Both the position numbers and the translations under genes were made by a program. From assembly GCA_017508305.1 (NCBI GenBank), contig JAFVZF010000123.1, positions 1-41,835 on the forward strand: DNA of 41,835 bases, written 5' to 3'. Under the pieces are notes generated by a model, which was not told where the DNA came from, ran no database searches, and saw only the letters and a list, made by a program, of their open reading frames with translations. This document shows, piece by piece, positions 9,301 through 17,239 of this stretch; the stretch's first letter is position 1; each line of letters starts with the position of its first letter. Source of the DNA: Paludibacteraceae bacterium (lineage in GTDB: Bacteria; Bacteroidota; Bacteroidia; Bacteroidales; Paludibacteraceae).

Positions 9301-10359
9301 AGCAAAATTATCAATTCGAGTACCAAATACGTTTCTTTACCCGAAGAAACGCTCAAAGATATTCAAGAAAATTGGGAAATTGCACGTTTTGTGTACTCGC
9401 GAAAAAATAATGATAAAGCCACTCAATTGGTTTCTGTGTCCAATAGTCTTTGGATGTTAAGTACAAAATTATTGAGTAACGAACATGCACAAGTATACGA
9501 AGCCGACTGCCCCAAGGAAAAAATTACTATCGTCATTAACGAACCGGATGAACTTGTTACCAAAAATACACGTTACTGTTGGAGCACATCCGACAAAAAC
9601 TTAGTGCTGGCCACTACCAGCACCAATTATGGCAACAGCGAAAACAAATGCACCATCAAAAATGCCCAAAAAGACTTTACAGTAACCGTATATCGATACG
9701 ATACTAAAACCGGTATTAAAAGCAACAGTATAGAAATTCCCATTGATGTGTCGAGTTTTAGCAGCAATTTCAGCATCGTATACAACAATTACGAATACGA
9801 ACTTGACGAAACGTTAATTGTCAGTCCGGGCAGTAAAATTCAACTCGTCAATCAATCGGCTCATGCACAAGATAACCTCAACGTATGGGTATTGCAAGTA
9901 CAAGATAATTTTATGGGCGATGGCAGGATGGTAGATGGCAGCACATCGCATTTAATCAATCCGTCTTGCTATTTGTACAATGTTGGACAAAACAAAATCA
10001 AACTAACCACCACAACGCCCAAAGGTTGTAACGAAACCATAGTGGCAGAAAATTTGTACGTACAAGGTATCAATAATCGTTCTGTATCGTCCTATTTTGA
10101 AGAAAACGAGTACTACCCGGAAAACAGCATACCCACACAAATAGTAAGGCCTACATGGTTAAATGAACAAAATCATTATACAGTACAAATTACTAGCAAC
10201 AAAACAGACTATGCCATTGCATTATATACATTGACCGGGCAATGTGTCCTACCCTCATACATGGCAAACGGTAACCATCAATTGCCACTTTCGTGGCTTC
10301 CCCAAGGTACCTACTTGTTGCATGTAGATCAGCTTGTTTACAAACTCATTAAAAATTAA
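6322..10359 (+). CDS. Giant secreted protein with T9SS type A sorting domain
   Basis: 1345 residues. Signal peptide MKKTLTLCIMLFALWAKIFA at the N-terminus. The C-terminal 70 or so residues form a type IX secretion sorting domain: ALYTLTGQCV, then LPQGTYLLHV (the PxGxYxxxV pattern) and the basic ending VYKLIKN. The long middle is rich in Asn, Thr, Tyr and Ser, with strand-rich segments of Ig or SprB-like character (TYTYQWMRKSSNNEWEPI, KYVSLPEETL, CNDSIGKEIRIFQYP). I recognise no catalytic motif, so an adhesin or surface-structure role is most likely. Cysteines are frequent (for example VCQYICGDD), compatible with disulfides outside the cell. It begins 21 bases after the small barrel gene. Confidence 0.8.
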   Translation: MKKTLTLCIMLFALWAKIFATDYLTDDNGYLLHYFMKSGTPTEVYLNCHQDIISENSPRSLSFTFGGKLSWYNLRARFLSCWYVFSFGKFDIHYKLYYKKAGETEYKLATEGCEYYIDEQIKEHESQEISYKRTIAYMEKPFEYTIGWNFPQGVKTGVYLFKIAVSISPNDSQPSTEYIVGKHYENGATNIFCKYESAIKYITNNGGIVHHMTSETNQTGGKASINYVNSNRSIIRGSAPSNPTNSEGYRLVYNHPNAEFVVHLSSENTPADTLFNNKRYNAYAHFLCGIGENYKIPTYDNLLNEYKKCITDQSYQYQTDLRYIDYVKQTQQSIYHFLKQKYNSKEYVDGANSIDIAPSNYGIIRTRSMLLQTANEESTQFNANVVSKLSEYEKTENTWFSRVYHVRDLSFSKLPKTTLEGNTVFKVWNKMLYHPTPLSDICTALGCSYYGPANASYFQNFGSNFENYPYLYLSENCIMYKLLPEVQLEALSSNEKVCQYICGDDSTQYIHLRGKSIVCKDASPTLYQPQYMWQVSENLISWQTIDDTHPCRISSFDVENYHAIDSKDMLLKSSIIRKNKPLYFRQICVLKSFASKEESSLYNYPITTNNQTNYYISIASDDYYTYRLMPDLLEQNFAFTGYDWQRNTYVCQDDNINNRLIQFSLTEGYNLTKEQIAVLNNFVSYKVYEIDTLGNKKLVSDTNKYLIPEQKDSMQLECAIIACNDSIGKEIRIFQYPKERIELEHITSSAAIGKRDSMRNTLYLTCLKETSPVITLNESSQGSRFWIRRIISMQPPHLINHQWDVLNRGACYEIFTENKWNFLEDTGFQQDDATITQLREYGKQKQWLQNETQTQNAINDSINDNTWKAFSQGDGISEVLPYKEGLEKAVFCLREINANGCKSDSVLVEIDYVLPIVGNEIGFKHTQSDTVFVPSGEANPYIVGSYPVSGGYGTVNESNGTTYTYQWMRKSSNNEWEPIVIGTRYYAEVTDNGSKIINSSTKYVSLPEETLKDIQENWEIARFVYSRKNNDKATQLVSVSNSLWMLSTKLLSNEHAQVYEADCPKEKITIVINEPDELVTKNTRYCWSTSDKNLVLATTSTNYGNSENKCTIKNAQKDFTVTVYRYDTKTGIKSNSIEIPIDVSSFSSNFSIVYNNYEYELDETLIVSPGSKIQLVNQSAHAQDNLNVWVLQVQDNFMGDGRMVDGSTSHLINPSCYLYNVGQNKIKLTTTTPKGCNETIVAENLYVQGINNRSVSSYFEENEYYPENSIPTQIVRPTWLNEQNHYTVQITSNKTDYAIALYTLTGQCVLPSYMANGNHQLPLSWLPQGTYLLHVDQLVYKLIKN

Positions 10360-10363
10360 AGAA

Positions 10364-11158
10364 ATGAAAAATACATTCTATTTTATGCTGCTCATCACTC
10401 TTATGGGCACATTATCGTGCGAAAACAGAAGCGATGTATTCAAGGATGGAAACACCGCACCCATTGTGTTACTATCGGACAACGAAGAAATGGACAAAGC
10501 CAACGACACCTTGCAAGTAAGCATGCGCTATGGAGAATCGTGTGTTTTGTACTACGAATACAATGACAACTATATAACCAAAGACTCGTTGGTGTTTGGA
10601 ACCAGCATTTACGAGGGCAAACAAAACAGCATTTCCGTTAGAAGAATAGCGCACAGCAATAAAATTGTAGTAGAAAATATATTGCCCCTAAACACGCTTA
10701 CAGATACCATTACAAAAGCCATTATCCAAGTGGGGGTAGAAGATTACTACCAAGTACAAGGCAGTGCGTGGATTCAGGTAAAAATACATGCCAACCAACC
10801 TCCTGCTCCTACTTTATCGATAGAAAAACGAAATAGCATGGAGTATAAAATATCGGCACAAAAAACAACAGATCCGGAAAACGATAACATCGTAGCTTTT
10901 GAATACGTAATCGGTTCGCCAAGTGCCGAAGAACTTGTTTACAATGCAATAGGTTACGAAACCGACAATTTTAATGTATACACTCCTAATGTTAATCCGG
11001 GAAGAGCCGCTAAAGGCGGTACGTACATTGTAGCAACGCCGTTGCAAGCTATTTACCATATTTTTCAATCTGCCGGCACTTATAGTGTTAGCGTAAGGGC
11101 AAAAGATGGTATTGGATTATGGAGCAAATGGTACACGCAGCAAATTGAAGTAGAATAA
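10364..11158 (+). CDS. Surface lipoprotein with Ig/PKD-like domain
   Basis: 264 residues from ATG 10364, 4 bases after the stop of the giant cargo gene; an upstream in-frame start overlaps that gene and is rejected. N-terminus MKNTFYFMLLITLMGTLSC is a lipoprotein signal with lipobox TLSC. The body is beta-rich. Around residues 145-264 a fibronectin or PKD-like fold is suggested by PPAPTLSIEKR, the segment TTDPENDNIVAFEYVIG, and the ending SVSVRAKDGIGLWSKWYTQQIEVE. Function unknown; its position suggests it is an accessory or anchor for the T9SS cargo. Confidence 0.65.
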   Translation: MKNTFYFMLLITLMGTLSCENRSDVFKDGNTAPIVLLSDNEEMDKANDTLQVSMRYGESCVLYYEYNDNYITKDSLVFGTSIYEGKQNSISVRRIAHSNKIVVENILPLNTLTDTITKAIIQVGVEDYYQVQGSAWIQVKIHANQPPAPTLSIEKRNSMEYKISAQKTTDPENDNIVAFEYVIGSPSAEELVYNAIGYETDNFNVYTPNVNPGRAAKGGTYIVATPLQAIYHIFQSAGTYSVSVRAKDGIGLWSKWYTQQIEVE

Positions 11159-11164
11159 TGAGAA

Positions 11165-11201
11165 AGAGAGTGGGTGAAAAATAGTTTTTCATTCACTCTC
11201 T
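11165..11201. terminator. Bidirectional hairpin terminator between convergent genes
   Basis: AGAGAGTG (11165-11172) and TGAAAAA (11175-11181) pair with TTTTTCA (11185-11191) and CACTCTCT (11194-11201) across a 2-by-2 internal loop. A and T tracts inside the stem suit termination in both directions between the stops at 11158 and 11203. Confidence 0.7.
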
Positions 11202-11202
11202 A

Positions 11203-11811
11203 TTACAAAGCACCTGCTTCGTACAGTAGAATAACACGTTCTATGATTTTATCTTGCTCTTTTTGCGATATATCGTAATCGTCTTTTAGGTCGGCACCAA
11301 ACATTTTGGCAAATAATTGCCACCACCAAGCCACGAATCCGCCTCTAAATTGCTTGATAAGGTCGTACGAGTTTTTTTCGCATTCCCTGTCTATCAACTT
11401 TATCATCATTTTTCCTTGCGATAGCGTAAAGGTTTTCATGATGGGTTTGTATTCCTTTAGCAGCTGTTTTTCGTACTCTTTTAGGTAGCGCTTTTTAACT
11501 TTTGGGTCGGATATGGTATCACAAATAGCATCAATACGACGGTATTCCTTACCCACAAATTTTACGTAGGGATATACTTTTTTTACATCACGAACTGTAC
11601 GCCAATAAAATTTTTCTTTCTTTTTGGACGTAAATTGCAATGGAGGAAAAACCGGTACTTCGTCCAATTCTGTAGTAGGAATTATTTCGCCTTTATACCA
11701 TTCTGTAGAGAGCAAATACCCCTGAAGGTCTTGGCTGTAGTAAGGGATTGCATCTGCCATTTCAACGCACAAGGCAACCCACAGTATGGTAAGAAAATAT
11801 CTTTTTTTCAT
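11203..11811 (-). CDS. DUF4294-family exported protein
   Basis: 202 residues from MKKRYFLTILWVALCVEMADAIPYY; a start five codons upstream (11826) is in frame but the signal peptide fits the inner ATG. Mature region has KFYWRTVRDVKKVYPYVKFVGKEYRRID, KKRYLKEYEKQLLKEYKP, KMMIKLIDRECEKNSYDLIKQFRGGFVAWWWQLFAKMFGADLKDDYD, which I recall as the Bacteroidota DUF4294 family of unknown function. Likely periplasmic or envelope-associated. Single gene, bounded downstream by the hairpin at 11165-11201. Confidence 0.7.
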   Translation of the reverse strand: MKKRYFLTILWVALCVEMADAIPYYSQDLQGYLLSTEWYKGEIIPTTELDEVPVFPPLQFTSKKKEKFYWRTVRDVKKVYPYVKFVGKEYRRIDAICDTISDPKVKKRYLKEYEKQLLKEYKPIMKTFTLSQGKMMIKLIDRECEKNSYDLIKQFRGGFVAWWWQLFAKMFGADLKDDYDISQKEQDKIIERVILLYEAGAL

Positions 11812-11891
11812 GGTGATAGAATACAAAAATAAATTTATTTTTCCATTTCAAAACAGGAAACCATCTTTTTTAATCTTTCTTACATTTTCGC

Positions 11892-12704
11892 ATGCGCTTG
11901 TCTCTTTTTATTCTATTTTCTTGCTTGACCTCCTTTGCATACGCTATGCAATTTGGTCGACAAGAATGCCCCATTTCTGTTGGCATGGGCAATTGTACAA
12001 CTTGCATTTTTTCGCCTTATATTGGTAATAATCCTGCTTTGTCAGCTACAAATGCGCACCCTTCTGTACAAACTTACGTTAAAAATACAGGATTACTACC
12101 CCAAATAGGAACGTACAACATTGCAATGAACTACCCATTTTCTTTCTTAAATATAGGAATAAATGCTTCTTTTCATGGATTTGATGCTTATCACGAATTA
12201 TCGTTTACATGTTGTTTGGCAAAATTTTTTAAACCATACATTGCCATTGCCTTAGAAGGCGAATATTGTTGCCTGTACAATTCGCCCAAAAGCGGCTACT
12301 TTCATAGCGGACTACTAAGCGTTGGCATGATGGTTTTTCCCATAAAAAATATGCGCATTGGTGTTAGCATTTATAATGTTTCTTTTTCGCCTTTTACCAT
12401 CAACGAACAAAATTTTCGATTGCCGGTCATTTTTAAAGTGGGACTATCGTACCATATCGCAAAAAAAATCATGCTCACTGCCGAAGTACAAAAATCGTTG
12501 GATCAACCTTTTGCTTTCTGTATTGGAGTAGATTATCAAGTTATTTCAATGCTTAACATTAGGACGGGGCTTTTTGCCCAGCGCGAATTAACTCCTTCTT
12601 TGGGTTTGGGGTTTACATGGAAACATTTTCAAATAGACATGGGTGTACAGTACCATTTATCATTAGGCTGTAACCTATCGGCAGGATTTTTGTACAAATG
12701 GTAA
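11892..12704 (+). CDS. Outer-membrane barrel protein of T9SS/PorV-PorP-like style
   Basis: 270 residues with signal peptide MRLSLFILFSCLTSFAYA. The mature protein opens with the MGNCTTCIFSPYIGNNPALSA stretch (asparagine-proline-alanine after a glycine-rich start, as in PorV/PorP/UPF0164 barrels), followed by alternating strands (SFLNIGINASFHGFDAYHELSF, PYIAIALEGEY, NMRIGVSIYNVSFSPF, SLGLGFTWKHFQIDMGVQYHL) and ends FLYKW, a typical barrel C-terminus. The stop overlaps the next start by 7 bases, so the two are coupled. Exact function unknown. Confidence 0.6.
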   Translation: MRLSLFILFSCLTSFAYAMQFGRQECPISVGMGNCTTCIFSPYIGNNPALSATNAHPSVQTYVKNTGLLPQIGTYNIAMNYPFSFLNIGINASFHGFDAYHELSFTCCLAKFFKPYIAIALEGEYCCLYNSPKSGYFHSGLLSVGMMVFPIKNMRIGVSIYNVSFSPFTINEQNFRLPVIFKVGLSYHIAKKIMLTAEVQKSLDQPFAFCIGVDYQVISMLNIRTGLFAQRELTPSLGLGFTWKHFQIDMGVQYHLSLGCNLSAGFLYKW

Positions 12705-14614
12705 AAAAGGGGATTATAATAGCGGGTATGTGCTTTTGCCTGCAATGCGCATTTTGTACGCAATTGCCAGAAGTTTTTACCAACTGGTTAACACAATATA
12801 CAAACGATGACACAGCAGATTTAGCAGAAGAAATATACAGAAATGCACTTTTTCGATTAGAAAATCCTATCGATTTAAACCATGTAGACAGAGAAACATT
12901 GGAAACTTTTGCCTTTTTATCCGACTACCAAATCGAAAATTTATTAGCATATAGGCACGATTTTCGCTATTTTGCCACAAAGTACGAATTGTGTTTGGTA
13001 AAAGGGTTTGACGAAATATCATTGGCACTTTTCTTACCTTTTGTACAGGTAAAAGAGCCTTATAGCAGTAAGCCACTTAGTGCCACTACTATTTTTTCAT
13101 CGCTCCATTACGAAGTAACCCATCGATTTGACCATATATTCCAACCCAAAAAAGGCTACCAAAATCAGCAATATTTGGGAAAACCATGGGCAGGATACAT
13201 TCATTGTAGGGTAAATAATACACATATTTCTATCAATAGCATGATGGAAAAAGATGCTGGAGAACCTTTTACTATTCCTTATAACAAAGGATTTGATTTT
13301 TATTCAGGGCATCTTCAACTATCCAATATTCACTTTTTAAAAACCTTTGTTGTAGGTGACTACAAAGCACAATTTGGACAAGGATTGGTAATTGGTAATG
13401 GAAATAATTTTTCTAATTGGTCCAATTTTAGCTCGTGCAGTAAACGAAACGATCGCATCAGTGGTAAAACATCTGCCGAAGAAAACCATTTTTTACGTGG
13501 ATTGGCTACTACTTTTTCTACCCAACATTGGCAATTTAGCTTGCTATCATCCATTAAACAGGTAGACGGTGCCAATGGAATTCATCGTACAAAAAAACAA
13601 TGGTTGCAAAAAAAAGAAGCAACTACTTGGTGCATAGGAGCCAATGTAGCTGCCCATTATACCCATTTTAAAATAGGATGTTCGCTTTTATACGATCAAT
13701 ACACGCATTTGTCGTTTATAGGAGTAGACTACCGTACTTATTGGAAAAATTTTCAATTTTCCGGCGAATTTGCCATCAATCACAAAGCAAAAATAGCCAC
13801 TATTCATACCGTTCAAGCGCAATTGTACAGTACACACTCGTGGATATTGCAACTGCGCTACTATGGCAAAGATTATGGTAATGGATATGGATTTGCTACA
13901 AACATTGACAATACCTATCAACAGGGAGAAGTAGGAGCGATAAGTGGTATTCAATGGCAAGCATTTAAGGGTGCGCAAATAAATGCTTGCGTCAATTGGT
14001 TCAAAGTATTAGACCATCAATACAGGGTTAATAAAACTGCTATTGGCTACAAAACATACCTTGGTTTCACGTATCTGATAACTACCAACCAACAATTATT
14101 TGCCAAATGGCAATGGAGCAAACAAGAACGAAATTTTTCCGACTCCAATACCGGATTTTTACCTACCTACCATTATCAAAAAAATACATTACTACTACAA
14201 TACAATGCTACATTAGCTAATGCTATATACTTGAAATCGGCAATTGCCGCCAACTCATTTCAATTTTTCGATCCTACTATTTATTGGGGATATGCTGTTT
14301 TTCAGGATATAGGTTGGAAAAACAAATACATTCAATTAACAGGACGAATTGCTTTTTTTGATGTTCCTCATTACGATAACAAAATTACCGTGCATGAACA
14401 AGACGTATTGTACGCATATTCAAACACGGCATATTATGGAAAAGGAATCAGAACCTACTTAAATGTTGGCATTTTTCCTTATAAAAACATTGCCATCTAT
14501 TTAAAAATAGCAAATTGGCATTATTTATACCAAAATCAAATAGGAAGCGGAAATGAAATCATACAAGGCCCTAACAAAACCAATTTACACGTACTATTTC
14601 AATACAAATGGTAG
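12698..14614 (+). CDS. Helix-hairpin-helix (ComEA-like) N-terminal domain fused to an outer-membrane barrel
   Basis: 638 residues, start overlapping the upstream barrel gene by 7 bases. After a hydrophobic signal segment, residues about 50-125 contain ComEA-type helix-hairpin-helix repeats: NPIDLNHVDRETLETFAFLSDYQIENLLAYR and YELCLVKGFDEISLALFLPFV. The remaining 500 residues are aromatic, strand-rich barrel segments (ISINSMMEKDAGEPF, GDYKAQFGQGLVIGNG, WILQLRYYGKDYGNGYGF) ending HVLFQYKW. This architecture is common and uncharacterised in Bacteroidota; DNA binding at the surface or uptake is a guess from the ComEA similarity. The TAG stop (14612-14614) directly abuts the stop of convergent nadA with no spacer. 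Confidence 0.7.
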   Translation: MVKKGIIIAGMCFCLQCAFCTQLPEVFTNWLTQYTNDDTADLAEEIYRNALFRLENPIDLNHVDRETLETFAFLSDYQIENLLAYRHDFRYFATKYELCLVKGFDEISLALFLPFVQVKEPYSSKPLSATTIFSSLHYEVTHRFDHIFQPKKGYQNQQYLGKPWAGYIHCRVNNTHISINSMMEKDAGEPFTIPYNKGFDFYSGHLQLSNIHFLKTFVVGDYKAQFGQGLVIGNGNNFSNWSNFSSCSKRNDRISGKTSAEENHFLRGLATTFSTQHWQFSLLSSIKQVDGANGIHRTKKQWLQKKEATTWCIGANVAAHYTHFKIGCSLLYDQYTHLSFIGVDYRTYWKNFQFSGEFAINHKAKIATIHTVQAQLYSTHSWILQLRYYGKDYGNGYGFATNIDNTYQQGEVGAISGIQWQAFKGAQINACVNWFKVLDHQYRVNKTAIGYKTYLGFTYLITTNQQLFAKWQWSKQERNFSDSNTGFLPTYHYQKNTLLLQYNATLANAIYLKSAIAANSFQFFDPTIYWGYAVFQDIGWKNKYIQLTGRIAFFDVPHYDNKITVHEQDVLYAYSNTAYYGKGIRTYLNVGIFPYKNIAIYLKIANWHYLYQNQIGSGNEIIQGPNKTNLHVLFQYKW

Positions 14615-15535
14615 TTAGCGGGATAGCTCCAACATTTTTACAATGGGTTTTACTGCTTTTTCTGCCAATTCTTTATCCACTATTACTTCGGGGGTTTCAT
14701 GTAACAAACAATTATATACTTTTTCTAAAGTATTTAATCGCATGTAATTACACTCATTACATGCCGATCCATCAATGGCAGGAGCTGCTATAAATTCCTT
14801 ATCTGGATATTGTTGCCTCATTTTATGCAGTATGCCACATTCGGTAACTACGATAAAACGTTTGGCTTCCGATTTGCCGGCATAATTCAATATGGCTGCT
14901 GTAGAACCTACAAAATCAGATATTTCCACTACCTCTTGCTTGCATTCTGGATGAGTCAAAACCGGAGCATCGGGGTACTGTTTTTTCAGTTCCTTGATTT
15001 TTTGCACCGAAAATTTTTCATGAACATGACAACCTCCATTCCAAAGTACCATGTTACGACCTGTTACTTGGTTGATATAATTGCCTAAATTATAATCCGG
15101 ACCAAAAATAATAGGTTGATTCTTTGGAAAAGTTTCTACAATCGATTTTGCATTGGTAGATGTTACCACCACATCGGTCAATGCTTTTACTGCAGCGGTG
15201 GTATTTACATACGAAATTACCGTATGATTAGGATATTTTTCGATAAAGGAGGCAAACGCATCGGCAGGACAGCTATCCGCCAACGAACAACCGGCTTGCA
15301 CATCTGGTACCAATACTTTCTTATCGGGCGAAAGTATCTTGGCTGTCTCACCCATAAAATGCACGCCACACATTACTATAATGTCAGCCTGCGTCTTAGC
15401 TGCCCATTGTGCTAAAGCTAAACTATCACCTACATAGTCGGCTATATCTTGAATGGCTGCATCTTGGTAATAGTGCGCCATGATAATGGCATTTTTTTGT
15501 TTTTTTAGTTCGTCGATTTTCTTACCCCAATCCAT
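14615..15535 (-). CDS. nadA: Quinolinate synthase NadA
   Basis: 306 residues, full length. Condenses iminoaspartate and dihydroxyacetone phosphate to quinolinate in NAD synthesis, in the cytoplasm. Visible signatures: IMAHYYQDAAIQDIADYVGDS near the start, VMCGVHFMGETAKIL with the first 4Fe-4S cysteine, GCSLADSCPADAF, HPECKQEV, and SACNECNYMRLNTLEKVY with the last cluster cysteine. NadB and NadC are not in the window. The gene is alone on this strand, with the AT-rich non-coding stretch upstream and the HhH barrel gene converging with zero spacing downstream. Confidence 0.95.
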   Translation of the reverse strand: MDWGKKIDELKKQKNAIIMAHYYQDAAIQDIADYVGDSLALAQWAAKTQADIIVMCGVHFMGETAKILSPDKKVLVPDVQAGCSLADSCPADAFASFIEKYPNHTVISYVNTTAAVKALTDVVVTSTNAKSIVETFPKNQPIIFGPDYNLGNYINQVTGRNMVLWNGGCHVHEKFSVQKIKELKKQYPDAPVLTHPECKQEVVEISDFVGSTAAILNYAGKSEAKRFIVVTECGILHKMRQQYPDKEFIAAPAIDGSACNECNYMRLNTLEKVYNCLLHETPEVIVDKELAEKAVKPIVKMLELSR

Positions 15536-16010
15536 ATTATTTTATATTTAATTATGTCATTAAAAAAATAAAAAATTAGAAAGAAGAATAGCCTGTTAAT
15601 AAGTTGACAAAAAGTATATCAAAAGTTTGCTTTTTACGTTATTATCAATTTAATAGGTTTTATCAACTGTTTATTAACAATGTAACTATCTTATAATATG
15701 TTTTTTGCGCTATTTATTAACACAATGTTTATAACTGCAAATGTAAGAAACTTTTTTACGTCAACCATAAAAAATGAGTTAATAAGACTGTTTATTTTTT
15801 TCGCTTAACTTTTGCTTAAATATTTGCTCATGTAAAAAAACTGTCTATCGGTAGGCAAAAATGAAAAATCCAAACTTATTTATTATTTTTTTCTTTCTAC
15901 TTATAAACAATGTTATCAACCGTATGTAATGGCTTATTAACAACTTTGTAAAGACATTGTAATAACCAAAACGTTTGCATAATTATTTCAGTAAAAAATA
16001 GGTTGTATTC
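15536..16010. other. AT-rich non-coding region with repeated TTATTAACA boxes, origin-like
   Basis: The 588-base gap between nadA and dprA is strongly AT-rich. TTATTAACA (or its complement TGTTAATAA) occurs exactly at 15595-15603 (reverse), 15671-15679, 15714-15722 and 15934-15942. Near variants include TTATAAACA at 15901-15909, GTTATCAAC at 15912-15920 and TTATCAACT near 15660. By rough composition-based estimate well under one exact copy is expected. The word differs at one position from the DnaA-box pattern TTATNCACA. Two perfect parS sites lie 8-9 kb to the right, which fits an origin-proximal position. dnaA is not in the window, so origin function is an inference. Confidence 0.4.
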
Positions 16011-16012
16011 TA

Positions 16013-16042
16013 TTGACAAATACAAAAATCGCTCTACTTTTG
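16013..16042 (+). promoter_or_regulatory. Bacteroidota promoter with no downstream ORF
   Basis: TTG (16013-16015), 19 bases, TACTTTTG (16035-16042), an excellent match to the consensus. It points right, but the only gene ahead (dprA) is on the opposite strand, so it must drive a short non-coding transcript. Confidence 0.65.
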
Positions 16043-16046
16043 CATT

Positions 16047-16118
16047 GTGATTTTTTCATAGTATTTGATTTTAAGGTTAGCAAATAGGTTGTCAAGAGAG
16101 ACAACCTTTTGTTTTTTT
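16047..16118 (+). ncRNA. Candidate small RNA between promoter and terminator
   Basis: Predicted start a few bases after TACTTTTG and end at the T run 16112-16118, giving about 70 nt. The 3' half is a perfect 8-bp hairpin AGGTTGTC/GACAACCT (16086-16093 and 16100-16107) with loop AAGAGA, followed by TTTGTTTTTTT, a classic intrinsic terminator in the plus direction. No ORF of meaningful size fits. It ends just short of the dprA stop on the other strand, so it could also shield or overlap dprA mRNA if read through. Existence of the transcript is inferred from signals only. Confidence 0.5.
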
Positions 16119-16123
16119 ATTAC

Positions 16124-17239
16124 CTATCGTAATTGATAGCGATTACCCGGCAAGCATACTACTATATTTTGAAATTCCAATGCTAATAGCAGGGCCATAA
16201 GATCTTCTACTTTTAGATGAGTTAAATAAGATAGTTGATCGATAGAGATGTTTTCTACTTCTTTTATGCAGCGTATAATAATTTGTTCTTCCTTGCTCAA
16301 CGTTTCTATCAACTCATTGTGTTTTGTTTTATCAAAGTCATTTCGTTTTTTTTGTTTACTCCATCCCATAAAATAGCACAGATCATTTGCATTTTCTATC
16401 ATTGTAGCCTTGTGATGCTTAATAAGTGCATTACAACCGGCAGATGCCATATCGTTGGTTCTACCCGGAAAAACGAATACATCTTTGTTATATGTACCAG
16501 CAATGCTGGCTGTTACCAATGCTCCTCCTTTGGCAGCACTTTCTACCACTACCACTGCATCCGAAATACCGGCAATAATTCTGTTGCGTTGTAAAAAATA
16601 CCTTTTTTCGGAAGCTGTATAGTAAGATTGCTCGGTTATTAGCGCACCTTCTTGTATCATTTTAAGGGCTGTGCAATGATGTGCAGCAGGATAAATTCGA
16701 TGCAATCCTCCTGCTAATACGCCAATGGTTGGAACATTGGCTTCTAAAGCTGCTTTGTGTGCGGCAATATCAATACCATATGCTAAACCGCTGACAATGG
16801 TTACATCTGTTAGTAAATGCGAAAGTTGTCCAACTAAATCGTGGCACAGTTGCTTTCCATAATGAGTTGCATTGCGTGTTCCAACAATGGAAATAAATTT
16901 ACCCTTGTTTAAATCCTTATTTCCTTTTACATAAAGGAGTAGGGGAGCATCGTAGCATTCTAACAACCTTTGAGGATAATTTTTATGAGTAAAAAAGATA
17001 GGTATAATACCATTTTTAATGCACAATTCGTACGTTTGTTGGGCATTTTTTATGGCTAAAGAAAATTGCTGGTACAACTTTGTAGCGTTGATAGGATTTA
17101 TGCCATAAATTTGGACTAAATCCATTTTGCTGCAAGAAAAAAAAGCGGATAAACTGCTAACTTGTAAGATTTTTTGTGCGCTTCCGTAATCTACGCCTTT
17201 TAGCTGAGAGAAGGCAATTTGATACATTTGTTCGTTCAT
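16124..17239 (-). CDS. dprA: DNA-processing protein DprA
   Basis: 371 residues. Loads RecA onto incoming single-stranded DNA in transformation. N-terminal SAM/HhH region (1-75), then the Rossmann-like domain with ISIVGTRNATHYGKQL, TIVSGLAYGIDIAAH, GVLAGGLHRIYPAAH, RNRIIAGISDAVVVVESAAKGGALVTAS and FVFPGRTNDMASAGCNALI; C-terminal winged helix (about 310-371). Full family length. The start overlaps the preceding VanZ-like gene by 83 bases, which is longer than usual; an internal start MYQIAFSQL (17227) shortens this only slightly. Last gene of the leftward group with hemW and the coiled-coil gene. Confidence 0.95.
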   Translation of the reverse strand: MNEQMYQIAFSQLKGVDYGSAQKILQVSSLSAFFSCSKMDLVQIYGINPINATKLYQQFSLAIKNAQQTYELCIKNGIIPIFFTHKNYPQRLLECYDAPLLLYVKGNKDLNKGKFISIVGTRNATHYGKQLCHDLVGQLSHLLTDVTIVSGLAYGIDIAAHKAALEANVPTIGVLAGGLHRIYPAAHHCTALKMIQEGALITEQSYYTASEKRYFLQRNRIIAGISDAVVVVESAAKGGALVTASIAGTYNKDVFVFPGRTNDMASAGCNALIKHHKATMIENANDLCYFMGWSKQKKRNDFDKTKHNELIETLSKEEQIIIRCIKEVENISIDQLSYLTHLKVEDLMALLLALEFQNIVVCLPGNRYQLR

